A stretch of 64,000 nt of DNA, taken from Microbispora sp. H11081. GTDB taxonomy: Bacteria; Actinomycetota; Actinomycetes; Streptosporangiales; Streptosporangiaceae. The notes below the pieces were generated by a model that worked only from the letters and a program-made list of their open reading frames with translations, was not told the DNA's origin and made no database searches. Positions 24,191 to 34,150 of this stretch are shown piece by piece. The translations under genes were made by a program, and so were the position numbers. Within the stretch, counting starts at the first letter, position 1. Each line of letters opens with the position of its first letter. The DNA is taken from NCBI RefSeq assembly GCF_012999535.1, contig NZ_JABBWV010000003.1, positions 394,439 to 458,438 of the forward strand, read 5' to 3'.

Positions 24191-24924
24191 GCTCCGATCA
24201 GGATGAGGTGCTTGGCCTGGTCCCCGATCACGACAGCGGCACCTCTGTCCTCGTCGGTGAGCATCTTCTGGTTGGACTCGGGCACGAGACGCACGTCGGG
24301 CATGCTGATCATCCGGCGGAGCGTGGCGTCGACCTTGTCCCTCGGGGCATCGCCCAGCCGCGGGCGCAGCCGGGTCAGGCTCACCCAGGCGTTCGGCCTG
24401 TCGGCCAGTTGTGCGTACGCCTTGCGGATCGACGTCTCGATGTCGTCGGACGAGGGAGCCGGCACGCTCGCGGTAGGCGCGTTCACGATCACGCTGGGTT
24501 CCGTCGCGACCTCGGCAGCCGGCGGTTCCTCAACCGGCGCGTCGGTCGCGGGGACGGGGCCGGGCTCCCGGCCGAAGATGTCGGCGAGACCGATGCCGTT
24601 GCGCCGCATGTGCCGGTTGAGGCCGGAGGCCATCGCCCGTACGACCGCCTCGAGCATCCGTGCTGCGAGAACGATGGACATGGGGATGCCCTCAGCGAAA
24701 AGCGCGTTCGCCTTAAGTAACCCGTTTTTGGTCAGCTTGTGGGTGAATGCCCGATTCCGCTTCCCGACGTCGATGAATCCGAACTGCCGCAGGCGCTCTC
24801 GCTCCTGCTTCTTGATCTCGAAGCCGTACTGCTCCAGAAGCTCCGGGTTGGTGAACTCACGGGCCTCGGCCATGAGCAGCAGGAGAATGGCCGTCTCGCG
24901 CTGGGAGAGGGGTCTGTCAGACAC
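24187..24924 (-). CDS. Winged-helix protein of the nuclease/HerA operon
   Basis: A 245-residue protein I do not recognise as a named family. Residues 5-75 (LSQRETAILLLLMAEAREFTNPELLEQYG through KLTKNGLLKANALF) look like a winged-helix domain. A helical segment and a flexible Pro/Ala linker follow. The C-terminal 85 residues (IETSIRKAYAQLADRPNAWVSLTRLRPRLG through RRMISMPDVRLVPESNQKMLTDEDRGAAVVIGDQAKHLILIG) form a second winged-helix-like unit that I associate with proteins of phage-defence operons. The GTG at 24924 was preferred over the ATG at 24948 because AAGGA is 7 bases ahead. It overlaps the nuclease stop by 8 bp and the ATPase start by 4 bp. It may be the DNA-binding adaptor between them. 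Confidence 0.65.
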   Translation of the reverse strand: MSDRPLSQRETAILLLLMAEAREFTNPELLEQYGFEIKKQERERLRQFGFIDVGKRNRAFTHKLTKNGLLKANALFAEGIPMSIVLAARMLEAVVRAMASGLNRHMRRNGIGLADIFGREPGPVPATDAPVEEPPAAEVATEPSVIVNAPTASVPAPSSDDIETSIRKAYAQLADRPNAWVSLTRLRPRLGDAPRDKVDATLRRMISMPDVRLVPESNQKMLTDEDRGAAVVIGDQAKHLILIGA

Positions 24925-25996
24925 GGGGGGTTCCTTCGAACGTTCCATTGCGGCGGGTGTGGAGGAAGTTCTCGATCTCGGCCAGGACGGTGCCTACGTG
25001 GCCGAGGACCTGGTCGTTGGTGAAGCGGCGCACGGCGTAGCCCTCCCGCTGGAGGCGCTGGTCGCGGCGCAGGTCGGTGGCGCGGTGGAGCGGGTGGAGG
25101 TGTTCGGGCCCGTCGATCTCGACGACGCATCGTTCGGCCCGCCACAGCAGGTCCAACCGGATGGGAACGCTGAGCGGACCGGACCGGAACGTCTGGTTCC
25201 AGGCCCGTCCGACCGCCCACGCGCAGGACGTCAGAGCGGTCTCCAGGCGTTTCTCGGCGGTGCTGCCGGGGTGCGGCAGACCGGCGAGGGGTGGAAAGGC
25301 GAGGGGCGGAAAGGTGAGCACCGGGGGCCGATCGGCCGCCGGCCCGCCGCAGCCATAGTGGCGGGCGCCGGCCAGTTCCCGTACGAGGGCCGCCACCTCG
25401 TCCGGGATGGGGGCTGTCAGGCTCTCGACGCGATCGACCGCCCGCAGGGGCGGCCCGGTGAGCCAGACGCCGAACCCGCCGTGGTGGGCGAGCCATTCGA
25501 GCGCGGCGACCAGCACCTCCTCCCCGGCCGGGGAGAGGTCCCCGCCCACCTGGACGAGGATCGCCGTCTCGTCCCGCCCGTAGCCGGTGCGGAGTACCCG
25601 CGCCAGCCCGGCGGCGCGGATCTCGGGCGGGAAGCCGCCCGGGGTTTCGCCGAGCAGGGCACGCTCCGCGAGATGGGCGAGGTAGGGCGCGAAGTGCCGG
25701 GTGCCCGACGCCGTGCGCAGGGCGAGCGCCCGGATGGCGGGGACGGCCGCCCCGCCCGGCCCTGTGATGCCCTCGGCCCCGGGCAGCCAGGCGGGAAACA
25801 ACGCCAGTGCGGCGGACTCCAGTTCGCTCAGCACGTCGGCGACCACGGCCGCCGGAGTCCAGGCCGGACGGGGGACGTACGTGACCAGCGCGGGCGCGTC
25901 GGCGGGCAGGGGGTCGGCCGCCAGCGCGACGGCGTCCGGGTCGCCGTGCAGGTGTACGACCCGCCCCGTGGGAAGCTCTCTCCACGAGCGCGCCAC
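24917..25996 (-). CDS. DUF559-type (PD-(D/E)XK, Vsr-like) endonuclease-domain protein
   Basis: A 359-residue protein. The last 115 residues hold a restriction-endonuclease-like fold: STAEKRLETAL, PIRLDLLWRAERCVVEIDGPEH (candidate catalytic Asp and E-x-D) and RRDQRLQREGYAVRRFTNDQV. These are hallmarks of DUF559/Vsr-type nucleases, though a catalytic Lys is not obvious. The first 240 residues, an alpha/beta region including ILVQVGGDLSPAGEEVLVAALEWL, are unrecognised. The frame stays open to 26230, but codons above 25996 lose third-position G/C. The GTG at 25996 has GCGAGGAC 5 bases ahead, so I chose it; GTG at 26056 is an alternative. First gene of the operon; likely the nuclease of the module. 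Confidence 0.72.
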   Translation of the reverse strand: MARSWRELPTGRVVHLHGDPDAVALAADPLPADAPALVTYVPRPAWTPAAVVADVLSELESAALALFPAWLPGAEGITGPGGAAVPAIRALALRTASGTRHFAPYLAHLAERALLGETPGGFPPEIRAAGLARVLRTGYGRDETAILVQVGGDLSPAGEEVLVAALEWLAHHGGFGVWLTGPPLRAVDRVESLTAPIPDEVAALVRELAGARHYGCGGPAADRPPVLTFPPLAFPPLAGLPHPGSTAEKRLETALTSCAWAVGRAWNQTFRSGPLSVPIRLDLLWRAERCVVEIDGPEHLHPLHRATDLRRDQRLQREGYAVRRFTNDQVLGHVGTVLAEIENFLHTRRNGTFEGTPRV

Positions 25997-26103
25997 GCCG
26001 TCCTCGCCTGTCGTTGAAGATCCGACAATCTCGACCCGGCAGAGGGTATCGGGCACTGACCGGAGCGTCCACAAATTTGGAAATTTCCGGTTTACGCCGC
26101 CAA

Positions 26104-26137
26104 GGGCCCGTGCCCCATGGGCGGACGGCACGGGCCC
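26104..26137 (-). terminator. Terminator of the ECF sigma/CU044_5270 operon
   Basis: Perfect 11-bp arms GGGCCCGTGCC (26104-26114) and GGCACGGGCCC (26127-26137) enclose a 12-nt loop, starting 7 bp after the CU044_5270-type stop. It insulates the downstream nuclease/ATPase operon, which therefore needs its own promoter within the next 107 bp. Confidence 0.75.
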
Positions 26138-26144
26138 GTAGCGG

Positions 26145-27149
26145 TTACGGCCGTTCGCCGATCTTCTCGACCCAGCCGGACGACTCGTACACGGTCTTCT
26201 CGCCAGTGCGAGCGCCGACGCGGACGCCACGCCCGACGCGCTCTTCCTCCCGGTCCGGGCCGGTGTACTCCTCCGCCAGCAGGCGCGCGCCCGACTCGTC
26301 GACGATCAGCCGGTTGGCGCCGTCGGCGGACACGACCGCGGCGCCGGGGCGGCCGATCGGGTCGGCCACACCACGTTCCAGCCGCAGGCCCGGCTGGTCC
26401 GCGAGGACGCGCAGCATGGCGGCCCGGGTGGCCGGAGTGGTCGGGCCGGACAGCACCAGCCTCGTCATCGAGAACGTGAAGTCCACGGAGGGCTCGCCCC
26501 GCCGACGGGCTTCCAGCCAGCGGCGCAGGTCCTCGGCCTGCCGGGGCAGCCGCCAGAGGTCGTCCTGGGACAGGCTCTCGCCGCCGACGCCGGTCAGCAG
26601 CTTGATCCGGAAATCGCGGGTGCGGGGCGTCGGCTTGGCCTTGGCGGTGGCCCCGCCCGCGACGACCTCCGCGTCCAGGCCGCTCGTGGTCCTTCCCCGG
26701 CCGGTCTCGCCGTCGTACCAGGTCTCGGTGGAGGAGACGAGCACCTCGCCGGACGGCTGCGGCTCGTAGGACCGCTCGCGGCTGTACCAGTATCGGCCCG
26801 CCTTCACGTCCGCGCGGGCGGCGTTGTCGGCCCCCGCCAGGAGGAACGACCGCGCGTCGAGTGTCACGACGGGAGCCACCCGGTCCGCCGGGGCGGACGC
26901 GACGCCGCTGCCGGCCGGTCCGCCCGCCACGATCGGCCCTGTGGCACCGGACACGAGGACCGGGACCGCCAGCGCGGCGGACACGGCGGCCGCCGCGCCC
27001 CCGAGCAGCAGCCGGGCCCGTACGGGTGAGGGACGGCGGGAGGGAGGGTCGGTGAGGATCCGCGTGAGGTCGGCCCCGCGGCGGCGGTGGTAGGCGTCGT
27101 CGAGCAGGTCGTCGGGCCGCAGGGCGCGGACCAGTTCGTCGGTGTTCAT
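26145..27149 (-). CDS. CU044_5270-family membrane protein (putative anti-sigma-type partner)
   Basis: A 334-residue protein with a short cytoplasmic N-terminus (MNTDELVRALRPDDLLDDAYHRRRGADLTRIL). One transmembrane segment follows (LLLGGAAAAVSAALAVPVLVSG, about 45-67), then an extracytoplasmic domain of about 260 residues. That domain has YWYSRERSYEPQPSGE, DDLWRLPRQAEDLRRWLEAR and ADPIGRPGAAVV, the pattern of actinobacterial CU044_5270 proteins. These are regularly encoded behind ECF sigma factors and are thought to act like anti-sigma or sensor proteins, though no zinc-anti-sigma motif is present. The ATG at 27149 overlaps the sigma stop (ATGA). A strong hairpin closes the operon. Confidence 0.8.
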   Translation of the reverse strand: MNTDELVRALRPDDLLDDAYHRRRGADLTRILTDPPSRRPSPVRARLLLGGAAAAVSAALAVPVLVSGATGPIVAGGPAGSGVASAPADRVAPVVTLDARSFLLAGADNAARADVKAGRYWYSRERSYEPQPSGEVLVSSTETWYDGETGRGRTTSGLDAEVVAGGATAKAKPTPRTRDFRIKLLTGVGGESLSQDDLWRLPRQAEDLRRWLEARRRGEPSVDFTFSMTRLVLSGPTTPATRAAMLRVLADQPGLRLERGVADPIGRPGAAVVSADGANRLIVDESGARLLAEEYTGPDREEERVGRGVRVGARTGEKTVYESSGWVEKIGERP

Positions 27150-27640
27150 CGCAGCTGCTCCTGAAGGACCGTCTGAGAGGAGTTGAGCATGTCCGCCAGA
27201 CGCCGGCGGGCACGGTGGAGACGGACGGCGAACGTCCGTGCGGAGCATCCGACGACCTTCGCGGCCTCGGCCGGGCCGAGACCGTACCAGCTCGTGAGGA
27301 TCAGGGCCTCCGCGTCGGCGCCGGACAGACGGGCGAGGGCGTCGAGCGCCGCCTGCCGCTCGCCGACCTGGTCGGCCACGTCCCCCTCCGGGGCCGACAA
27401 GGTGAGCCGCAGCGGCCGCAGTTCCAGATGGCGCTGCTTGCGCAGCAGGTTGCGGGCCACGACGAGGAGCCATGGCAGAGGGTGCTCCGGCACCTGGGCG
27501 AGCCGTCGCCAGGCGATCAGGAACGTCTCGCTCGCGATGTCCTCGGCCGACTGCCGTTCGGCGCGGAGCAGCGCGTAGCCGAGCACGTTCCGGTAATGCC
27601 GGTCGTACAGCTCGGTGAAGCGTTCTTCGGGGTCGTCCAT
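27146..27640 (-). CDS. ECF RNA polymerase sigma factor (SigE/CU044_5270-associated type)
   Basis: A 164-residue ECF sigma factor with region 2 (FTELYDRHYRNVLGYALLRAERQSAEDIASETFLIAWRRLAQVPEHPLPWLLVVARNLLRKQRH) and region 4. The latter spans LDALARLSGADAEALILTSWYGLGPAEAAKVVGCSARTFAVRLHRARRRLADML. It redirects RNA polymerase to stress-type promoters. The ATG at 27640 gives the standard ECF length. The coupled downstream membrane protein probably controls its activity. The 57 bp upstream should contain its promoter; GGAAC close to the start is too near to be a -35 box. Confidence 0.88.
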   Translation of the reverse strand: MDDPEERFTELYDRHYRNVLGYALLRAERQSAEDIASETFLIAWRRLAQVPEHPLPWLLVVARNLLRKQRHLELRPLRLTLSAPEGDVADQVGERQAALDALARLSGADAEALILTSWYGLGPAEAAKVVGCSARTFAVRLHRARRRLADMLNSSQTVLQEQLR

Positions 27641-27697
27641 GCCCAGTAGTTCCGGTTCGAGGTCTCCGATTACAGGACCGGCGCGAAAATCTCGCGA

Positions 27698-28441
27698 CTA
27701 CGCCGTCTCTGATCTGATCAGGCGGAGGAACGCCTTGATGCCCGACAGGACCTCCTGGTTGTCGGTGAGGCGGCTCAGGGAGTCTTCGAACGTCCTGCCC
27801 ATGGCGTCGAGCCGGCGGTCGAGGGCGTCCCCCGTGGCCGTGGCCGTGTGGAACCCGGCGCGCGTCTCCGCTGTGAGGGAGTCGAGGCGCTCGGCCAGTT
27901 CGGCGGTCCGGGCCTCGGACTCCTCGGCCCGCGCCTCCAGTGCCTCGACGCGCCCGGCCAGCGTGACGACGTCCTCGCGGGGATAACGGACCTCTTCCAG
28001 CATCGTGGTCATCCGGCTGCGCAGGTGGGAGAACCAGGCCCCGGCCGGCCGGAAGAACGTGCCGAGCAGGTAGAAGACGGCGAAGTAGTAGCCGACGGTC
28101 TCACCGGAGAAGTAGGTGACGGCCGCGAGCAGGGCCGCCGACACCAGGTGGGCGGCGACGGCGGCCCGGCGCATGCGCACCGCGATGCGGTGGGCCTCCG
28201 TCTCGCGTTCCGGCGAGACGGCCACGCCGCGCTCGCGGCTGACGCGGATCTCGTGGATCAGGGAGTGGGCCTGGAAGTACAGGTTCCACGGCACCGTCAG
28301 GAGCACGATCAGCCAGAGCAGGCACAGCGCCCCGAAGCCCAGCGAGACGACCACCGGCAATGGCACGTCCACCACGTAGACGAGGACGATCCCCGCGATC
28401 GTGGTGACGATCGTGAGTAAGACGATCCCGCTTCTGCTCAC
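27698..28441 (-). CDS. Membrane protein with C-terminal coiled coil
   Basis: A 247-residue protein. It has two N-terminal transmembrane helices (GIVLLTIVTTIAGIVLVYVV and LPVVVSLGFGALCLLWLIVLL), a basic cytoplasmic loop and two more hydrophobic segments (VAAHLVSAALLAAVTYF and YYFAVFYLLGTFF). A long coiled coil of about 85 residues follows, with heptads such as RVEALEARAEESEARTAELAERLDSL. No family recognised. The GTG at 28441 has GGAAAGG 6 bases ahead; ATGs at 28447 and 28456 are in frame but badly spaced. It might be a structural or clustering protein at the membrane. It precedes the ECF operon by 57 bp. Confidence 0.65.
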   Translation of the reverse strand: MSRSGIVLLTIVTTIAGIVLVYVVDVPLPVVVSLGFGALCLLWLIVLLTVPWNLYFQAHSLIHEIRVSRERGVAVSPERETEAHRIAVRMRRAAVAAHLVSAALLAAVTYFSGETVGYYFAVFYLLGTFFRPAGAWFSHLRSRMTTMLEEVRYPREDVVTLAGRVEALEARAEESEARTAELAERLDSLTAETRAGFHTATATGDALDRRLDAMGRTFEDSLSRLTDNQEVLSGIKAFLRLIRSETA

Positions 28442-28547
28442 GGTCATCCTTTCCATCGGCGTTGTGACACGTCAGTGTCGCCTCCGGATCGGCGTGCGGG
28501 CATGAGCGCGATCACCCGGTTCGGGTGAGTACGTTCGCTCAGCGGAA

Positions 28548-28576
28548 GGGGGTGGCCCGGGACGCGGGCCACCCCC
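28548..28576 (-). terminator. Terminator downstream of the 5'-nucleotidase gene
   Basis: GGGGGTGGCCC (28548-28558) pairs perfectly with GGGCCACCCCC (28566-28576) around a 7-nt loop, 5 bp after the stop. A second small hairpin, CACCCG-GTT-CGGGTG, lies at 28513-28527. Confidence 0.8.
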
Positions 28577-28581
28577 ACTCG

Positions 28582-30348
<1,767 letters not shown>

Positions 30349-30470
30349 GCCGACCGACGATAGTCAGGGGGAATTACCACATGGTCACGAAGTTCTTAAC
30401 CGGACATGTCGCCATAAGGTGACACGGTTGTCGCTCACGGTCCGCCGCGCCGCTGGGTAGGAGCACGAGA

Positions 30471-31481
30471 ATGGCGGACAAACTCGAGACCTACCGGGCC
30501 AAGCGCGACGCGTCGCGCACGAGCGAGCCCGTCCCCGCCGAGGGGCCGCTGCCGCGGGGTGATGACGACACGTTCGTCGTCCAGGAGCACCATGCCCGAT
30601 CCCTGCACTGGGACCTGCGCCTGGAGCGGGGCGGGGTGCTCGTCTCCTGGGCGATCCCCAAGGGACTTCCGCCCGACCCGGCGACCAACCACCTCGCCGT
30701 GCACACGGAGGACCACCCCATCGAGTACGCCGAGTTCGAGGGCGAGATCCCCAGAGGCGAGTACGGCGGCGGCACGATGACCATCTGGGACCGCGGTCAC
30801 TACGCGACGGAGAAGTGGAGCGACCGCGAGGTCAAGATCGTGCTGAGCGGCTCGCGGGTGTCGGGCCGCTACGTGCTGTTCCGGACCCGCGGCCGCGACT
30901 GGATGATCCACCGGATGGACCCGTCGGCCGGGCGGTGGGAGCCGCCGCCCGGCTCGCTCGCGCCGATGACCCCCGTGACGCGCGCCCGCGCGCCACGCGA
31001 TCCCGAGGCGTACGCCTGGGAGTTCTGGTGGGGAGGGGCGCGGGCGCTCGCGTACGTGACGGGCGGCAGGCTCACCCTGCGGGACGCCGGCGGCGCGGAC
31101 GTCACCGGGGAGCACCGCTGGCTGCGCCCGATGGCCGAGTCGTTCGGCAGCAGGGCGGTGGTCCTCGACGGCGAGATCGTCACGGTCGCGGGCACTCCCG
31201 TCTACGTCGCCTACGACCTGCTCTACGACGACGGGCGGTCGCTGCTCGGCGAGCCGTTCGAGCGCCGCCGCGCGGGCCTGGAGAGCCTCGCGGTGAACGG
31301 GCCCCGCTGGCAGACGGCCCCCTCGTGGCCGGGAGAGGTGCACGCCGTACGGCGGGCCGCGGCCGAGCAGGGCCTGCCCGGCGTCGTGGGCAGGCGCCTC
31401 GACTCGGCGTACGCGCCGGGGGAGGAGTCCGCCGCCTGGGTGCTGCTGCCGGGCACGGGGCGGGGCGGAGCCGCAGGATAA
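30471..31481 (+). CDS. LigD-type 3'-phosphoesterase fused to a decayed ATP-dependent ligase domain
   Basis: A 336-residue protein. Residues 28-150 are a LigD 3'-phosphoesterase domain: FVVQEHHARSLHWDLRLERGGVLVSWAIPKG and HTEDHPIEYAEFEGEIPRGEYGGGTM carry its metal-binding His/Asp/Glu residues. The rest aligns with the ligase adenylation domain, with VVLDGEIV and VYVAYDLLYDDGRSLLGEPFERRR. However, the adenylation motif, normally E-x-K-x-D-G, reads EFWWGGARALAYV, so the nucleophilic Lys and the Asp are gone. Motif IV is also altered (PGVVGRRLDS). It probably trims 3' ends during NHEJ but cannot ligate. The ATG at 30471 has AGGAG 8 bases ahead. No Ku gene is in the window. Confidence 0.85.
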   Translation: MADKLETYRAKRDASRTSEPVPAEGPLPRGDDDTFVVQEHHARSLHWDLRLERGGVLVSWAIPKGLPPDPATNHLAVHTEDHPIEYAEFEGEIPRGEYGGGTMTIWDRGHYATEKWSDREVKIVLSGSRVSGRYVLFRTRGRDWMIHRMDPSAGRWEPPPGSLAPMTPVTRARAPRDPEAYAWEFWWGGARALAYVTGGRLTLRDAGGADVTGEHRWLRPMAESFGSRAVVLDGEIVTVAGTPVYVAYDLLYDDGRSLLGEPFERRRAGLESLAVNGPRWQTAPSWPGEVHAVRRAAAEQGLPGVVGRRLDSAYAPGEESAAWVLLPGTGRGGAAG

Positions 31482-31521
31482 GGCGGGTGGCGCGGGGTAA
31501 GGGGACCGGGGAGGTGGCGAC

Positions 31522-31890
31522 ATGTCCGAGCAGCATCATCCGGTCACCGGCGAGCACAAGTACGAGCAGGAGATCGGCGCCCCGGACGAGCACGAGGAGC
31601 GCCCGGGCCGCAGCCTGATCACGACCGACCACGAGGCCATCAAGCGGTGGGCCGAGGAACGCGGCGCCAAACCGGCCACCGTCCCCGGCACCGAGCACGA
31701 GGGCCGTCCCGGGGTGCTCCGGTTCGACTTCCCGGGCTACGGCGGCGGCGACCTGGAGGAGATCTCCTGGGACGAGTGGTTCACGACGTTCGAGGAACGC
31801 AAGCTCAACTTCATCTACCAGGAGCACCGCAGGGACGGCAGCCCGAGCAACTTCTTCCGGCTGGAGAATCCCGAGCGCGAGGACGCCTGA
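31522..31890 (+). CDS. Conserved small acidic hypothetical protein
   Basis: A 122-residue soluble protein. The conserved-looking core runs TTDHEAIKRWAEERGAKPATVPGTEHEGRPGVLRFDFPGYGG, then LEEISWDEWFTTFEERKLNFIYQEHRRDGSPSNFFRLE. This pattern occurs in actinobacterial and proteobacterial proteins of unknown function that I have seen near LigD/Ku or stress genes. The N-terminal 25 residues are polar and disordered. The ATG at 31522 has GGAGG 6 bases ahead. It follows the LigD-type gene by 40 bp and may be co-transcribed. It converges with the SigR-like gene, stops 9 bp apart. Confidence 0.7.
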   Translation: MSEQHHPVTGEHKYEQEIGAPDEHEERPGRSLITTDHEAIKRWAEERGAKPATVPGTEHEGRPGVLRFDFPGYGGGDLEEISWDEWFTTFEERKLNFIYQEHRRDGSPSNFFRLENPEREDA

Positions 31891-31899
31891 GCCCGGTCT

Positions 31900-32508
31900 T
31901 CAGGCCCCCTCGCGCGCCGCGGCGCCCGTCGGCGTGAGACCGAGTTCGGCGGCGTAGTCGCGCAGCTTGACCCGTAGCTGCTTGCGTCCCCGATGCAGCC
32001 GCGACATCACCGTGCCGATGGGGACGTTCATGATCTGGGCGATCTCCTTGTAGGCGAAGCCCTCCACGTCGGCGAGGTAGACAGCCAGCCGGAACTCCTC
32101 GGGCAGTTCCTGCAGCGCCTGCTTGACCCGGGAGTCCGGCAGCCCTTCCAGGGCCTCCACCTCGGCGGACTTGAGCCCCGACGAGGTGTGCGAGGCCGCG
32201 TCGGCGAGTTGCCAGTCCTCGACGTCCTCGGTGGCGGCCCGATGCGGCTGCCGCTGCTGCCTGCGGTAGGTGTTGATGTAGGTGTTGGTCAGGATGCGGT
32301 ACAGCCATGCCCGCAGGTTCGTGCCCTCGCGGAACTGGTGGAAGTTGCTGAAGGCCCGCATGAACACGTCCTGCACCAGGTCTTCCGCGTCGGCGGGGTT
32401 GCGGGCGAGCCGTAGCGCGCCGGCGTATATCTGGTCGATGTACGGCAGCGCGTCCCGCTCGAACCGCAGTCGCCGTCGGTCGACCGCCGTGTCGTCGACG
32501 ATCGTCAT
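31900..32508 (-). CDS. sigR: SigR/RpoE-like ECF sigma factor
   Basis: A 202-residue ECF sigma factor. Region 2 spans [69 protein letters not shown]. The linker carries [29 protein letters not shown]. Region 4 is [44 protein letters not shown]. The linker and region 4 are strongly like SigR of streptomycetes and SigH of mycobacteria, which drive the thiol-oxidative stress response under control of the redox anti-sigma factor RsrA. Here no rsrA follows: the gene converges directly with the preceding hypothetical gene. It may be a paralogue with another control. Confidence 0.88.
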   Translation of the reverse strand: MTIVDDTAVDRRRLRFERDALPYIDQIYAGALRLARNPADAEDLVQDVFMRAFSNFHQFREGTNLRAWLYRILTNTYINTYRRQQRQPHRAATEDVEDWQLADAASHTSSGLKSAEVEALEGLPDSRVKQALQELPEEFRLAVYLADVEGFAYKEIAQIMNVPIGTVMSRLHRGRKQLRVKLRDYAAELGLTPTGAAAREGA

Positions 32509-32713
32509 ACCCCACCCCCTTGTGAGCCTGCCTCTACTTATTACGACCGCTTTGTCTGATCCGGTCGCACGGTCCGCCTACCCGTGGTCACCTTTTCGAC
32601 ACGGCTTGGGGGTCTGTTTTCGGCTACTGCGGCCGTTCCTCGCGGACCGGCCGAATGTCCGCCCGGCGGAGGGGTACGGCCGTGACGGAGGCGCGCGGCA
32701 CGAGGAGGACGCC

Positions 32714-32878
32714 ATGCCGAACGACAACGAGGGGCGGGACCTGATCCCCGAGCGGCTGCCGCCGCTGGCGCAGTCGGCCGACGCGGAGCCCAGCGCGGAG
32801 CCGGGAGGAGGATCCGGCGACTGGCACGCCCCCGGCGCGGACTCGCCCGACGACGTCGAGGAGCCCGCGGACGACTGA
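32714..32878 (+). CDS. Small acidic, probably disordered protein
   Basis: A 54-residue protein starting at an ATG with GAGGAGG 6 bases ahead. The sequence (MPNDNEGRDLIPERLPPLAQ at the start, then Gly/Asp/Glu/Pro-rich) is acidic with no fold prediction. The strong ribosome site and third-position G/C support translation. No homologous family recognised. It lies between divergent sigR and the convergent site-2 protease gene, with 24 bp to the latter's stop. Confidence 0.6.
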   Translation: MPNDNEGRDLIPERLPPLAQSADAEPSAEPGGGSGDWHAPGADSPDDVEEPADD

Positions 32879-32902
32879 CCCGGAGGCGTGCGGGCGTGGC
32901 GT

Positions 32903-34150
32903 TCAGGCCGCGTCGCGCCGACCGGCCGTCGGAGCCGCGCCTCCGGGAGCGGGGTCGCGGGGAGCGGGGCCTCCAGGTGGCGGCGGGGCGAGGTCGGCGC
33001 CGCGCGGCGTCCGGTACGGCTCACGCGCCCGCAGATCCACCGTCTGGATGGTCCGGCTGATGTCGGTGGGGGTCACCAGGCCGACGAGGCGGCCGTCGTC
33101 GCCGAGCACCACGGCCCGGCCGTCCGCGCAGCCGCTCATCCGCTGGAGCAGTTCGGTGAGCTGGTCGCCGGGGTGCGCGGAGGGCACGTCCGAGAGCGGG
33201 CACGCGATGTCCCGCAACCGGGTGGCCGCCCGGCCGTCCGGCGGCACGCCCCGGATGCGGCCCAGCGTGACCAGCCCCGTGAACCGGCCCTCGTCGTCGA
33301 CCAGCGGATAGGTGGACAGGTGGTGGCGCAGCACGAGCCGGTCGATCAGACCGGCCACCGTCTCGCCGGGGTGGGCGACGACGGGATCGCGCGACATGAC
33401 CTCGCCCACCGTGAGCCCGTGGAGCGCGGCGTCGATCTGCGTCTGCTGCTCCTCCGCGGTCGCCGCGTTCACCAGGAACAGCCCGATCAGGGCGAGCCAG
33501 AAGCCCTGGAGGCTGAGCCCGGAGACGAGGTTGAGGAAGCCCAGCGCGATCAGCGTGTACCCGAAGACCCGGCCGGCCCGGGCGGCGGCGACGGCGGCCC
33601 GCATGCGGTCGCCCCAGCGGGCCCACAGGAAGGCGCGCAGCACCCGGCCGCCGTCCAGCGGCGCGGCCGGCACCAGGTTGAACACGGCCAGCAGCACGTT
33701 CACCGCGGCCAGGTAGCCGAACATCCCGCCGGCCAGGGGCGGGGCCCCGGCGAGGGAGAGCGCCCAGGCCAGGAAGGCGAAGACACCGGCGCACACGACG
33801 CTGGTCAGCGGCCCCACCCCGGCGATCTTGAGGTCGGCGCCGGGGGAGCGGGGCTCGCCGCGCAGTTCGGCCACCCCGCCGAGCAGCCACAGGGTGATCC
33901 CCGACACCTCGACGCCATGCCGCCTGGCGACGAACGCGTGGGCCAGTTCGTGCGCGAGCAGCGAGGCCAGGAAGAGCACGGCCGACACCAGGGCGGCCAG
34001 CACGTACGCCACGACCGGCAGGCCGGGAAACGCGATGGGGAACCGGCCGAAGGCGAGCCCGACCACCAGGATCGCGACAATCACGATGACGCTGATGTTG
34101 AGCCCGACCGGGACCCCGCCCACACGGCCGAGACTGATCGACGATCGCAT
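32903..34150 (-). CDS. Site-2 protease (M50) family protein with CBS domain pair
   Basis: A 415-residue membrane metalloprotease. The first segments include VIVIVAILVVGLAFG and YVLAALVSAVLFLASLLAHELAHAFVARRHG, containing the HExxH zinc site (HELAH near residue 61). LWLLGGVAEL is followed by AGVGPLTSV. The third zinc ligand is in FNLVPAAPLDGGRVLRAFLW (NxxPxxPxDG near 163). Two CBS motifs fill residues 245-370 (VGEVMSRDPVVAHPGETV and ADGRAVVLGDDGRLVGLVTPTDISRTIQ), probably sensing adenine nucleotides. The C-terminus is Pro-rich. Such proteases cut membrane-bound regulators. The ATG at 34150 with GAGGGGG upstream gives the normal family length. Substrate unknown. Confidence 0.9.
   Translation of the reverse strand: MRSSISLGRVGGVPVGLNISVIVIVAILVVGLAFGRFPIAFPGLPVVAYVLAALVSAVLFLASLLAHELAHAFVARRHGVEVSGITLWLLGGVAELRGEPRSPGADLKIAGVGPLTSVVCAGVFAFLAWALSLAGAPPLAGGMFGYLAAVNVLLAVFNLVPAAPLDGGRVLRAFLWARWGDRMRAAVAAARAGRVFGYTLIALGFLNLVSGLSLQGFWLALIGLFLVNAATAEEQQTQIDAALHGLTVGEVMSRDPVVAHPGETVAGLIDRLVLRHHLSTYPLVDDEGRFTGLVTLGRIRGVPPDGRAATRLRDIACPLSDVPSAHPGDQLTELLQRMSGCADGRAVVLGDDGRLVGLVTPTDISRTIQTVDLRAREPYRTPRGADLAPPPPGGPAPRDPAPGGAAPTAGRRDAA

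Noticed and set aside
30349-30470. Possible PHO boxes before the 5'-nucleotidase
   Set aside because: TTCGTGACC-like fragments are present, but no convincing pair of 11-bp direct repeats.
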